Assembly (NCBI GenBank): GCA_937924675.1
Contig: CALEVL010000270.1
Span: 1 to 43,106, forward strand
Length of the DNA: 43,106 bases
DNA from: an uncultured Ignavibacteria bacterium
GTDB taxonomy: Bacteria; Bacteroidota; Ignavibacteria; Tepidaquicellales; Tepidaquicellaceae
Reading direction: 5' to 3'
The notes under the pieces were generated by a model. It searched no databases. It worked only from the letters and a program-made list of their open reading frames with translations, and was not told the origin of the DNA. Shown here piece by piece: positions 32,159-41,591 of this stretch. The position numbers and the translations under genes are program-made. Each line of letters begins with the position of its first letter. Position 1 is the first letter of the stretch.

Positions 32159-32953
32159 TTGATGGAAAAGCCAAACGAAAAAGTATTCGGAATGTATGCA
32201 GAGTATTATGATCTTTTGTACAAAGACAAGAATTACGATGCCGAAACTGATTATGTTGTATCATTGCTGAAAAAATATATGCCTGAAGCAAACAGCTTGG
32301 CTGATCTGGGTTGCGGCACCGGCAAGCATGCGGTCGAGTTTGCAAAGAGAGGGTATAAAGTTACAGGAGTTGAAATGTCTGAGTCTATGCTGAACATTGC
32401 AAAGAAGAATTTGTCCGGTGCAGGAATTGAGGAGAAGAATGTGAAATACATTTGCGGAGATATCTCAAAGATCGATACAGGTGAAAAATACGATGCTGCA
32501 CTTGCGCTGTTTCATGTGATAGGTTATCTGACAAGCAACGCATTACTTTTGCAGGGTATCAGGAATATTTCCCGTCATTTGAATAAAGGCGGATTACTGA
32601 TTTTTGACTATTGGTATGGACCTGCAGTGCTGGCACAGAAGCCGGAAAGAAGATCAAAGCTATTGAAAGGAAACGGGCTTGCACTCAGAAGAAATGCAGA
32701 ACCTGAATTGAAGGTGAATGAGAACATTGTTGAAGTAAATTACAACATTGAAGTAAAAGCGGATACAGGTGAAATATTACTTCTGGATGAGAAGCACAGC
32801 ATGAGATACTTTTTTTTGCCTGAGATCAAGTTGCTGCTTGAGCAGTGCGGATTCAAAGTGCTGTTGAATAAAGAATGGATAACAGGCAATGAATTAAGTG
32901 AAGAAAGTTGGTCAGGATTATGTGTGGCAAAATTTGATCCGATGAACACATGA
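32159..32953 (+). CDS. Class I SAM-dependent methyltransferase, TylM1-like
   Basis: A 264-residue methyltransferase. FGMYAEYYDLLY (10-21) is the typical opening of the sugar N-methyltransferase-like group, and LADLGCGTGKHA (48-59) is SAM motif I. ICGDISKIDTGEKYDAALALFHV supplies motifs II and III, and LNKGGLLIFDYW is motif IV. TylM1-type enzymes dimethylate amino sugars; with four aminotransferases in the window an N-methylated amino sugar is plausible, but O-methylation cannot be excluded. A TTG at 32159 and an ATG at 32162 are adjacent possible starts. The stop overlaps the next gene by ATGA. Confidence 0.87.
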   Translation: MMEKPNEKVFGMYAEYYDLLYKDKNYDAETDYVVSLLKKYMPEANSLADLGCGTGKHAVEFAKRGYKVTGVEMSESMLNIAKKNLSGAGIEEKNVKYICGDISKIDTGEKYDAALALFHVIGYLTSNALLLQGIRNISRHLNKGGLLIFDYWYGPAVLAQKPERRSKLLKGNGLALRRNAEPELKVNENIVEVNYNIEVKADTGEILLLDEKHSMRYFFLPEIKLLLEQCGFKVLLNKEWITGNELSEESWSGLCVAKFDPMNT

Positions 32954-34131
32954 AGACAGTTGCGATCATAACACCCAAGATAGATACATTCAGTAATCCG
33001 ACTCTTATTGCGCTTATAGATGAACTAATAAGCAGAGGAATAAAGATTCTATTCTTTGGATTTGAACAGATATTTATTCCCAAACATATCAAAGACAAGA
33101 TTGAATTAAATGATCTTCCGTTTAACTTCTACAGCTTTGATGCAAGTGTAAGGTCTCTGAAAAAAATTTCTGTTCAGTATATCGATTTGTTTGTAAAACT
33201 CAAACTAAAGAATAAGGTCGATCACTTCATTTGTGTTGATCCAATGGGACTGGTAATTGCAGGGAGAATGAAAAGTGTTATCGAAGCTAAAATAATTTAC
33301 GCTTCATTTGAGATTTTCTTTGATGATGAATTTTTCGTACAGAGGAAAAAAGTTCTGAAGGATCTGGAAATGAAATACAGTGCAGAAGTAGATACTGTTG
33401 TAATTCAGGACTTTAGGCGAGAGAAGCTTTTGAGAGATGTGAACAATTTCAAGCAGAAGACAAGATTTCTGCACATCCCTGTTTCTCCACTGCCATTGGA
33501 CATCTCAGGAAGTGTCCGTGACCTGCATAACGAGTTTAATATCCCGGCGGACAAGTTGATTGCAGTGTATTCCGGTTCACTTCAGGGCTGGAGCGGGATA
33601 AACGAGATCCTTGAGCTATTTCCGGAAGAATGGAATTACGATTTTTGGTTTATGATACACACACATCATATACTTGATGATGATCATCCGGTAAAGAAAA
33701 CAGTTAAGAATCTCCGAAGCAAAGGCTTGCCTGTTATATTGCATGATGAACCGTTTTATGAATACCGGAATTACATGTCATTTCTTGCGGGTTGTGATGT
33801 TGGATTTGCAACATACTTTCCTAATCCATTGGACATTTTTGCCGGCAAGAATATTCAAGTGATAGGCCTGTCTTCCGGAAAATTCTCAACTTACATGATG
33901 CTTGGTTTACCAGCTGTTACAACCAATCACACAACATATACGGAACTTAACAATGAATATTCCTTCGGAAGTATAATCAATACAGTAAAGGATATTCCGA
34001 AGGCTTTGTGTTTAATCGGAGAGGATATTCAATGTATGAGAGAAAATTGCAAGAGACTTTACAGGGAAGTCTTAGACCCAGCTGAGAAAATTAAAGAACT
34101 TGTTGACTATATCGAAAAGGGTGCAAAGTGA
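32950..34131 (+). CDS. GT-B glycosyltransferase (GT4-like)
   Basis: A 393-residue protein with a GT-B layout. The first strand is MKTVAIITPKIDTFSNPTL, and the C-terminal domain begins near LIAVYSGSLQGWSGINEIL (about 198-216). The donor side has FLAGCDVGFATYFPNP and KFSTYMMLGLPAVTTNHTTY in place of a clear EX7E motif. I therefore call it GT4-like with less certainty about mechanism. It overlaps neighbours on both sides by four bases (ATGA and GTGA). The partial gene at the window end opens with a similar strand and may be a relative. Confidence 0.75.
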   Translation: MKTVAIITPKIDTFSNPTLIALIDELISRGIKILFFGFEQIFIPKHIKDKIELNDLPFNFYSFDASVRSLKKISVQYIDLFVKLKLKNKVDHFICVDPMGLVIAGRMKSVIEAKIIYASFEIFFDDEFFVQRKKVLKDLEMKYSAEVDTVVIQDFRREKLLRDVNNFKQKTRFLHIPVSPLPLDISGSVRDLHNEFNIPADKLIAVYSGSLQGWSGINEILELFPEEWNYDFWFMIHTHHILDDDHPVKKTVKNLRSKGLPVILHDEPFYEYRNYMSFLAGCDVGFATYFPNPLDIFAGKNIQVIGLSSGKFSTYMMLGLPAVTTNHTTYTELNNEYSFGSIINTVKDIPKALCLIGEDIQCMRENCKRLYREVLDPAEKIKELVDYIEKGAK

Positions 34132-35267
34132 TTCCTGACAATCATATGGAAAACAGAAATCTTCTTTCAGAACTTCCTCCTCCGCCTGACGGAAAGACCG
34201 GCTGGCCGTGGGACAAAGAAGTTGACTCTGAAATATACGGTACGCTTGACAGTCTTCCGATGATCTCTATAGTTACACCATCCTTCAATCAGGGGAAATT
34301 CATAGAAAAGACGATACGATCTGTCCTGCTTCAGAACTATCCGAATCTTGAGTACTTTATTTTTGACGGAGGAAGTACTGATGATACTTTGAGAATTATT
34401 GAAAAATATTCAAAATGGATAACACATTGGACAAGTGAAAAGGATAATGGTCAGACAGATGCCATAAATAAGGGGATAGAAAGATGTTCAGGCATAATAT
34501 TCAATTGGCTCAACAGCGATGACTACTATAGTGAAGAGTGCTTCAAAATACTTGTAGAAAATTTTGAACCCGGAAAGACTAAGATGCTTGCAGGAGACTA
34601 CAGAATATTTCAAGATGACGGAAAAGAAGAGGACAAACTGATTGACTTCAGGCTTCAGGAGACAATTGAAGAAACACTTGCAATTGTATTGATTAATCAA
34701 CCGTCGTGTTTTTTCAGCCTTGATTCAATAAAAGGACTTGGTGAATTGAATGTTAATCTTCAATATGTGATGGATCAGGATATATGGAAAAGATTCCTGT
34801 TTACTTACGGACAGGAAGAGGTCAGATATGTAAATAAATTACTGGCAAATTTCAGAATTCACTCTGAATCGAAAACATATCAGTTTGAGTTTGCTAAAGA
34901 ATACAACATGATCTTCGCGTCAATTGCACGTAAGTGCGGGATGTCGGCTCAGGCTGAGTTTCTTGAAAAATATCACGGCATAAACGAATCAGGAAAATAT
35001 GAGTTTAAATTAGAATTTGACGAAAAGTCACTCAAGACAGGCAAAGGCGCCATAGCTAACGTGTTGTATCAAATTGCAAGAGGTTTATACACAGCCGGCG
35101 ATTATGTTGTGTTGGGCAATTGCTTGTCTGTTATAGATACTAAATATCTAAACGGAAAGCAAAGGAGTTACATGCAAAAACTTAGGATCAAGAAGATGCT
35201 TCACAAGCTTAACATACTTTCACTTTTCAATTTCTTCATGAAGGCAGGAAAATCAGTAACATTCTAA
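34128..35267 (+). CDS. Family 2 glycosyltransferase with Pro-rich N-terminal leader
   Basis: A 379-residue GT-A enzyme. A leader containing LPPPPDGKTGWPWD (16-29) precedes ISIVTPSFNQGKFIEKTIRS (46-65), FDGGSTDDT (79-87), TSEKDNGQTDAINKG (102-116) and the metal motif LNSDD (128-132). A 100-residue C-terminal extension follows the catalytic domain and ends in a basic amphipathic stretch. The Pro-rich leader and the DNGQTDAINKG motif mark a GT2 subgroup common in O-antigen loci. The start is a GTG overlapping the previous stop. Donor unknown. Confidence 0.9.
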   Translation: MIPDNHMENRNLLSELPPPPDGKTGWPWDKEVDSEIYGTLDSLPMISIVTPSFNQGKFIEKTIRSVLLQNYPNLEYFIFDGGSTDDTLRIIEKYSKWITHWTSEKDNGQTDAINKGIERCSGIIFNWLNSDDYYSEECFKILVENFEPGKTKMLAGDYRIFQDDGKEEDKLIDFRLQETIEETLAIVLINQPSCFFSLDSIKGLGELNVNLQYVMDQDIWKRFLFTYGQEEVRYVNKLLANFRIHSESKTYQFEFAKEYNMIFASIARKCGMSAQAEFLEKYHGINESGKYEFKLEFDEKSLKTGKGAIANVLYQIARGLYTAGDYVVLGNCLSVIDTKYLNGKQRSYMQKLRIKKMLHKLNILSLFNFFMKAGKSVTF

Positions 35268-35285
35268 TACAAAGGAAAGAGGCAA

Positions 35286-36422
35286 GTGGGTAAAATAGCT
35301 TTTGTATCGACCAACAAATCTGCCTGGGGCGGAAGCGAATATCTTTGGTATCAGACTGCCATTCGGTTTTCAGTTTGCGGGCATAAGGTTGTTGCAGGCA
35401 TTCCGCGGTGGAAATCACTTCCCGGTGAATTAGACTTGTTGAGAGATAATGGTATAGATGTGAAATTTACAACTGATGTTTCAAGCATTAAGAAGATTGT
35501 TAACAGAGTCATTCCTGCACGTAATCAGCTGAGCTATAAGAATGATGGTTATAAATTTCTTCTTGAGTTTGCACCTGACCTTACCGTTGTTAATCAGGGA
35601 GGCAATTGGGGAGGAATAGACTTAATGGAATTCTGTTCCGGAGCAGGATTGAAGTATGTGACAATTTCACAGGCAGCAAATGAAGCAAAATGGCCGGATG
35701 ACAATTCGTCACTGAAGCTAATGTCAGGTTTAAGGAAAGCAGAAATGAATTACTATGTAAGCAGGGCAAACATCAAACTGACCGAACTACAGTCAGCATC
35801 AAGAATTGAGAATGCAAAAATAGTATTCAACCCTTACAATGTCAGTTATTCATTTGAGCCGCCATATCCGGATATTCAGGGTGGATTCTGGATAGCAAAT
35901 GTAGCAAGGCATGAATTTTATCCAAAGGGCCAGGATATTTTGTTTTGTGTACTCAACGAAAAAAAGTGGAGAGAAAGGAATCTGATCGTAAGCCTTTATG
36001 GAAAGGGAGAAAACAGCAATTCAATTAAGAGATTGAAAGATCACTTCCGTCTTGATAAAGTAAAGATTGAAGGTCATGTTTCGCCAGAGGAAATTTGGAA
36101 AACTAATCATGCACTCATTCTGGCATCAAGATATGAAGGACTGCCGCTTGCCCTGGTGGAGGCAATGTTATGTTCAAGAGTGCCTATAGTAACATCCGTG
36201 AGCGGAAATCCGGAAGTGATTACTGACAATGAAAATGGATTTCTTGCCAAAGCAGCAACTCCGGAATTTTTAGATGAAGCTCTTGAGAGAGCTTGGCAAG
36301 GCAGAGATAAATGGAAAGAGATTGGAATGAAAGCAGGAAAGTCTATCAGGGAATTAGTTCCTGCAGATCCCATAGCATTCATGCATGATGAAATAATGTC
36401 ACTTGGAATATTAAGAAAATGA
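35286..36422 (+). CDS. Family 4 glycosyltransferase (GT-B)
   Basis: A 378-residue GT4 enzyme. It opens KIAFVSTNKSAWGGSEYLW, with the acceptor-side Gly-Gly turn, and its C-terminal domain has IANVARHEFYPKGQDIL, VKIEGHVSPEEIW and SRYEGLPLALVEAML, where EGLPLALVE fits the retaining EX7E donor motif. VTSVSGNPEVITDNENGFL follows in the usual place. The GTG start is preceded by an AAAGAGG ribosome-binding-like sequence, unusual for this window. It probably acts at the cytoplasmic face of the membrane. Confidence 0.9.
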   Translation: MGKIAFVSTNKSAWGGSEYLWYQTAIRFSVCGHKVVAGIPRWKSLPGELDLLRDNGIDVKFTTDVSSIKKIVNRVIPARNQLSYKNDGYKFLLEFAPDLTVVNQGGNWGGIDLMEFCSGAGLKYVTISQAANEAKWPDDNSSLKLMSGLRKAEMNYYVSRANIKLTELQSASRIENAKIVFNPYNVSYSFEPPYPDIQGGFWIANVARHEFYPKGQDILFCVLNEKKWRERNLIVSLYGKGENSNSIKRLKDHFRLDKVKIEGHVSPEEIWKTNHALILASRYEGLPLALVEAMLCSRVPIVTSVSGNPEVITDNENGFLAKAATPEFLDEALERAWQGRDKWKEIGMKAGKSIRELVPADPIAFMHDEIMSLGILRK

Positions 36423-36440
36423 AAATAGTGTAACTAAGAA

Positions 36441-38906
36441 TTGGGAGAGATCATATCTGAAAAGAACGAGAACGCAAAGTTCAAAGTCTGTATCATTACA
36501 GCAATCCTGCCGCCGGCATACGGAGGTGCTGAAGTTGCTGCATTCCAGTATGCGCTTAGACTGAAGAATGACCCGGAGTCAGACGTAATCGTCATTGGCT
36601 GGGACAGGACTGATGCATACAGCGAGAGCGGCAAGAGGTTTGACTTTGTTCACGATGTTTCTGTTAAGGAAAATCAAAATGATGCAAGGGGATCACTAAT
36701 ATATCTTCAGCAATATGCTCACTTATTCAGATGCTTTAAGGCTCTCTTGCCCCCAATGTGGAAATACAGAGACAGGTACGATTATGTACATAATTTCAAT
36801 TCCGGATTTGCCTTCAATCGCGTGTCGATTCTTATTGGCAAAATGCTTGGAAAGAAAGTTGTTACAGAAACATCTCTTGTAGGTGACGATGATCCGTTAT
36901 CTCTAGGCAGATTTGTGGATTGGAAGGATTATCTGAAACCGAAATATATCAGGTATCTTTTTTACAAAATGGCTGACGGCTATGTAAGCAAGTCACCTGT
37001 GATCACAAGCATTTTCAGGAAGTCTGAAATACCTATGGATAGAGTTTTTGAGATATCTTATGCAGTTGATACAGAACTGTTTAAGCCGATAAGCAAAGAT
37101 GCCAAAACAGAACTGAGGAGCAAACTTGGGATATGGAAGCTTGGCAAGCATATACTTTTTGTAGGCGGAATTAATCAAAGAAAAGGAGTGCACATTCTTG
37201 TTGATGCATTCATTGATGTGGCAGATGAGTTTCCTGATATTCATTTGTTGATAGCCGGACCAACCTACAAGTATGATCAGAGCTATATTGAAACGATCAA
37301 GAGCAGAATTAACTCTACTAATTTGAGTGAAAGAATCAGGTTCACTGAGAAAAGTATTGGAAATGTTGACGAATATATGAAAGCTTCCAATATCTTCGTC
37401 TTGCCTTCAAAGAAAGAAGGATTTCCTATTTCAGTGATTGAAGCAATGTCTGCAGGACTTGCAGTTGTGGGCTCAGATATTCCGGAGATCGCCAAAGCTC
37501 AGATCTCAAATGGTATTGACGGTTTAGTTTTTGAGCAAGGCGATCACAAGAAACTTGCGGATGCGTTCAGAAGACTTCTGTCTGACGAAGACGAAATGAA
37601 GAGGGTCGGAAATGAAGCAAGATCAAAGGCAATAGCAAACTGGTCCACTGAAATTGTAGATAAGAAGTATAAAGAACTTTACAATCGTATCAAGCTGAGT
37701 CCCAAAGAATGGATGAAACAGGATGCTTACGAAACTGTACCGTTGTCAATGCAAGGAAAAAAAATCAAAGTCCTTTTCAACATACCGAATTTCAACACCG
37801 CAGGAAGCGGAAGAGCACTTTTGAACGTTATTGAAAGGCTTGATAAAAATGAATTTCAACCTGAAATTTGTTGCAGACACAGCAAAGGAGACCTTTTTGA
37901 AGAAGCTAAGAAACTGGGCATACCCATACACATTGCACATTTTACAACATTGATGAAACCAAGAGGAAGAGCAATGAGAAATGTGATGAGGTTATCTAAG
38001 TATTTCAAAGAACTGAATCCTGATATTATCCATTCTTACAATTATTCTGACGACTATTCAGAAGCACTTGCTGCGAGATTAGCCGGCATCAAGTGGATCT
38101 ACACCAAGAAGAACATGGGCTGGGGCAGTAATGCCTGGAAGTTGAGAACGAGGTTTGCAAACGTGATCATTCCGCAAAATACTGACATGGTTGAAGAGTT
38201 CTTTCCGGGTAAAGAGAATCTTCGTCTCATTCCCATAGGGATAGACATTTCTGAATTTACTAATAATGAGAATGCGGATTCGATTTGCGAGAAGTATAAT
38301 ATTGCAGGATCTGAACCCGTCATAATAACAATCGCAAATGTTATTCCAATCAAAGGTATTGAGTTCCTCATTAAAGGATTCTCACTTATTCTCGAAGACT
38401 TGCCAAAGGCAAAACTTCTTATTATTGGAGAAGATAAGACAGAATATGCAAACCTGTTGAAGAATGAAATTGCAGGTCAGGGACTTGAAGACAAAGTGGT
38501 CTTTACAGGCAGGCAGAGTAATATAAAACCATTTTTCAAAATAGCCGACTTATTCATACTGTCCTCCACAAAGGCCGGTGAAGGCGGACCGATATCTGTG
38601 CTTGAGGCAATGGCCAGCGGAGTACTTTGTTACGGAAGCGATGTCCCCGGCATCAGGGATCAGTTCAAGGAATTTCAGGATCAGCTTTTCGAGTCGGAGA
38701 ATCCCGGAGCTATAGCAAACAAAATTTTGCACGCTATGCGCTTAACCAATGAGGAAAGAAAGCAAAGGATTGACAAACAAACAAAATTCATACTGCAAAA
38801 TTATTCAGTTGAAAATGAAGTGAGAAAGCTTCAGGACCTGTACAGGCAAATAGCTTTCAATCCCGGCTTTAACGGTCATGCAGGCGGTTCAATCAAAGTT
38901 GCTTAA
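36441..38906 (+). CDS. Double-domain family 4 glycosyltransferase (tandem GT4 fusion)
   Basis: An 821-residue protein made of two complete GT4 modules. Module 1 (about 14-415) opens VCIITAILPPAYGGAEVAAF and has FVGGINQRKGVHILVDAF and KEGFPISVIEAMSAG, containing EX7E. Module 2 (about 436-805) opens IKVLFNIPNFNTAGSGRALL and has TIANVIPIKGIEFLIKGF and GEGGPISVLEAMASG, with a second EX7E. Both donor motifs are intact, so two successive retaining transfers by one polypeptide are likely. The linker around 416-435 is short. The start is TTG and the 3' end overlaps the deacetylase gene by 29 bases. Confidence 0.9.
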   Translation: MGEIISEKNENAKFKVCIITAILPPAYGGAEVAAFQYALRLKNDPESDVIVIGWDRTDAYSESGKRFDFVHDVSVKENQNDARGSLIYLQQYAHLFRCFKALLPPMWKYRDRYDYVHNFNSGFAFNRVSILIGKMLGKKVVTETSLVGDDDPLSLGRFVDWKDYLKPKYIRYLFYKMADGYVSKSPVITSIFRKSEIPMDRVFEISYAVDTELFKPISKDAKTELRSKLGIWKLGKHILFVGGINQRKGVHILVDAFIDVADEFPDIHLLIAGPTYKYDQSYIETIKSRINSTNLSERIRFTEKSIGNVDEYMKASNIFVLPSKKEGFPISVIEAMSAGLAVVGSDIPEIAKAQISNGIDGLVFEQGDHKKLADAFRRLLSDEDEMKRVGNEARSKAIANWSTEIVDKKYKELYNRIKLSPKEWMKQDAYETVPLSMQGKKIKVLFNIPNFNTAGSGRALLNVIERLDKNEFQPEICCRHSKGDLFEEAKKLGIPIHIAHFTTLMKPRGRAMRNVMRLSKYFKELNPDIIHSYNYSDDYSEALAARLAGIKWIYTKKNMGWGSNAWKLRTRFANVIIPQNTDMVEEFFPGKENLRLIPIGIDISEFTNNENADSICEKYNIAGSEPVIITIANVIPIKGIEFLIKGFSLILEDLPKAKLLIIGEDKTEYANLLKNEIAGQGLEDKVVFTGRQSNIKPFFKIADLFILSSTKAGEGGPISVLEAMASGVLCYGSDVPGIRDQFKEFQDQLFESENPGAIANKILHAMRLTNEERKQRIDKQTKFILQNYSVENEVRKLQDLYRQIAFNPGFNGHAGGSIKVA

Positions 38907-39939
38907 GTATCTTCCACATTATCTCCGTAAGAGGTTTGAAAAGAAAATCTTAATCATCGAGAGTGATGACTGGGGGCTTGAAAGAGGAGTTAATTATGAG
39001 TCGATCGAATGGGCAAAGAGAAAGTTTGGAGAGGAGAGTTTTACAAGATGGACCTTAGATGCTCTTGAGACAAGGGAAGATCTGGCAATGTTGTTTAATG
39101 TATTGAGGTCACATAAGGATGAATCAGGAAATCATCCGGTCATCACAGCAAACTTTATCACACACAACATTGACTATTCTTCAAAAGAATCTCTTAAATT
39201 CATTCCTATCAGCAAAGGATTCAATTCACTTGAAAATATACATGAGTCATACTGCGAAGGAGTTAAAGACGGTTTAATCTTTCCTCAGTTACACGGATAC
39301 AGTCATTATAACTTATCTGCGCTGCGAGAATATTCACTTACTGAAGAAGCATCTGAAGCATTAAAGAACAAGTATCTTACCTGCCGTTCAACTATCAGAG
39401 GTAATCTGGCATTCCTTCAGGGTGAGTTGAGTGATGAGAACTCTGATAATTCAATGATTAAGGAAGCAGCTGACGAATTTGAAAGATGTTTTGGATTCCG
39501 CTCAATGACAATAATACCGCCGACATTCGTATTGGACAAATCTGTATTGAAATATTTCAAAGATTCCGGAGTGAAGCTTGTTCAGTCATCTAACAGAATA
39601 CAGCAGTCAGATAAACGCAGATACAATGTTCCTTTCTTTCGTAAAAGAGCCGGACTCATCTGGTCAATAAGAAACGCTAGACTTGATCCGATAGAAGGAT
39701 ACAATTTCTATCACCAGCAGTGCATTGACTCAATGGAAAAGGCATTCGCAAACAAGTTGCCGGCTATAATAGATTTTCACCGTGTAAATTTTTCAGGAAA
39801 GTTCAATCCAACTTACAGAGAAAGAACATTAGGCGAACTCGACTCATTGGTTGGAAAAGTTCTTAAGAAATGGCCCGATGTAAAGTTCATCCATTCACAA
39901 AAATTATACGAATTGATTTGGCGACAAGAAACCAGATAA
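38878..39939 (+). CDS. Polysaccharide deacetylase-like (NodB-fold) protein
   Basis: A 353-residue protein with a divergent NodB pattern: ESDDWG at 28-33 supplies the tandem Asp of motif 1, HGYSHYN at 140-146 gives the HxxxH zinc pair of motif 2 (His140, His144), and IDFHRVNF near 299-306 may provide the late catalytic His. No signal peptide is visible, so it probably acts inside the cell on a lipid-linked or nucleotide sugar rather than on exported polymer. It might remove acetyl from an N-acetyl group. The ATG overlaps the previous gene; a TTG at 38899 is an alternative start. Confidence 0.72.
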   Translation: MQAVQSKLLKYLPHYLRKRFEKKILIIESDDWGLERGVNYESIEWAKRKFGEESFTRWTLDALETREDLAMLFNVLRSHKDESGNHPVITANFITHNIDYSSKESLKFIPISKGFNSLENIHESYCEGVKDGLIFPQLHGYSHYNLSALREYSLTEEASEALKNKYLTCRSTIRGNLAFLQGELSDENSDNSMIKEAADEFERCFGFRSMTIIPPTFVLDKSVLKYFKDSGVKLVQSSNRIQQSDKRRYNVPFFRKRAGLIWSIRNARLDPIEGYNFYHQQCIDSMEKAFANKLPAIIDFHRVNFSGKFNPTYRERTLGELDSLVGKVLKKWPDVKFIHSQKLYELIWRQETR

Positions 39940-40595
39940 AGTTCCTTGAGGGAAATAAGGAAATCATAAACAATCCGATTCTGATTGTAGGATCAAGGCA
40001 GTATGAATTTGATAAAGAAGATATTCGCAGATGCCTCTCAGGCATGGGATTTACAGATATTACCGGGATTGATATTGTTGACGGAGAAGGTGTGGATCAT
40101 GTTGTTGATATTACTGACAACAATTCAGAATTCATAAGGGTCAGCTCAGAAAGATTTAATACTGTGATTTGCATGGAGGTGATGACTCATGTGAAGAATC
40201 CGTTTGCTGCTGCGGACAATCTTGTTTCAATGCTCAAACCCGGTGGTTCAATGGTCTTGTCAGAGTGTTATGTCAGAAAAATTTCAAAGATGCCATTGGA
40301 TCTATGGCGTTTTACTTATGACGGGACCAGGCAATTGTATTCAACTCTGAGTTTTGATGACAACCGTGCAAGAATCTCACTAACAAGAGACAAGGGTGAA
40401 AATCTCATGCCGTTGAAATATCCGCTGCCACAAGTTCTAACAGAGAAGCATGCTGATGAAAGCAGTGCAGGATATTTTTTGCGACGGCTTCACAGGAAGT
40501 TTTTTGCGAGTGGCATATTTGAGATCTCGCGGTTGTTTCCGGAGACAACCATCTATTCTGTTGCCAAGAAGAACATCCCAAAAGTTGACAGTTGA
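39918..40595 (+). CDS. SAM methyltransferase-like protein with degenerate SAM motif I
   Basis: About 225 residues if started at the TTG at 39918; an ATG at 39870 gives a 241-residue version but lies deep in the upstream gene. The C-terminal half of a class I methyltransferase fold is clear: RFNTVICMEVMTHVKNPFAAADNLVSML, then KPGGSMVLSE. The SAM-binding loop, where ExGxGxG is expected, reads ILIVGSRQYEFD and lacks the Gly-rich run, although the later Asp in ITGIDIVDGEG fits motif II. It may be a true methyltransferase of a divergent O-antigen type or a non-catalytic relative. It overlaps the deacetylase gene by 22 bases. Confidence 0.65.
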   Translation: MATRNQIKFLEGNKEIINNPILIVGSRQYEFDKEDIRRCLSGMGFTDITGIDIVDGEGVDHVVDITDNNSEFIRVSSERFNTVICMEVMTHVKNPFAAADNLVSMLKPGGSMVLSECYVRKISKMPLDLWRFTYDGTRQLYSTLSFDDNRARISLTRDKGENLMPLKYPLPQVLTEKHADESSAGYFLRRLHRKFFASGIFEISRLFPETTIYSVAKKNIPKVDS

Positions 40596-40601
40596 CAAAA
40601 A

Positions 40602-41591
40602 GTGAATCCTGAGATCTCTATAATAACGCCGTTATACAACGGCTCAAAGACTTTGTTGGAAACGGCAATGAGTGTACTCTCACAAGACTTTACCAACTGG
40701 GAATGGATACTCTTTGATGACGGGAGCACTGACTGCACGCATAAAATTGCAGATGAACTCATTGACAAGCATCCGGAGAAGATCAAATTCTTTGCGCATG
40801 AAAATAATGCAAACCACGGAACGGCTTATACAAGAAACCGTGCAGTTGAAAGATCATCGGGAAAAATAATTTCATTCGTTGATCAGGATGATATCTGGGT
40901 CAGCGACAGATTATCACATCAACTCAGGATACTGAATCAATTTCCCGAGTGTGCGATGATCTGGTCACCTGCATTATATTGGTACACGGACAGATCATTT
41001 GTACAGCCGGTTGGATATCGCGGAAAAGGATTGCATACCGGTGTTTACATGCCACCGCAGTTTGTAAAGATATTCCTCAGCGATCTCAGAGGCACTCCTT
41101 TGCCAAGTGGTAGTCTTCTAGGTCGCGAACAATTCGAAAGTGTCAATGGATACGATGAAAGTATAAGAGGTTCTGAAGATATTGTGCTATGGCTTAAACT
41201 TGCTCAGAAATTTCCGATTTACTTTGACGACAAGGTACTCATCAAATACAGGAAGCATGAAGATTCCACACTCCGGGTTGCCAAGCGCAGTGGGAAAATG
41301 GATGAATGGGATTTAGATTTTTATAAATGGGTAAACAGATTCTTGAAAGAAGGCAAAGCTGAGCAGACACTAATTGACGAGAACGATTTTGCCTACTACA
41401 AGACCCTGAAGAGAATGCATAGCAATGAAGGATACTTTAAAAGCAGGATTGGTCTTAAGAAAAAACTGAAAGAGTATCCGGAGATCGGAAAGAGATTCGG
41501 GCTTGATTACCTTCTCGATCTTGCAATGCCGTTTGATCTTGCAAACAGAATTTCTGCAAAGATAAGATTTGATTTATTAAAGCAGAGATGA
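40602..41591 (+). CDS. Family 2 glycosyltransferase (GT-A)
   Basis: A 329-residue GT2 enzyme. PEISIITPLYNGSKTLLETA (3-22), LFDDGSTDCTH (37-47), the metal motif SFVDQDDIW (about 92-100), and GYDESIRGSEDIVLWLKLAQ, with its acidic acceptor-site residues, are present. The GTG start lies six bases after the methyltransferase stop. The stop overlaps the asparagine-synthase-like gene by ATGA. Donor and linkage are unknown. Confidence 0.92.
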   Translation: MNPEISIITPLYNGSKTLLETAMSVLSQDFTNWEWILFDDGSTDCTHKIADELIDKHPEKIKFFAHENNANHGTAYTRNRAVERSSGKIISFVDQDDIWVSDRLSHQLRILNQFPECAMIWSPALYWYTDRSFVQPVGYRGKGLHTGVYMPPQFVKIFLSDLRGTPLPSGSLLGREQFESVNGYDESIRGSEDIVLWLKLAQKFPIYFDDKVLIKYRKHEDSTLRVAKRSGKMDEWDLDFYKWVNRFLKEGKAEQTLIDENDFAYYKTLKRMHSNEGYFKSRIGLKKKLKEYPEIGKRFGLDYLLDLAMPFDLANRISAKIRFDLLKQR

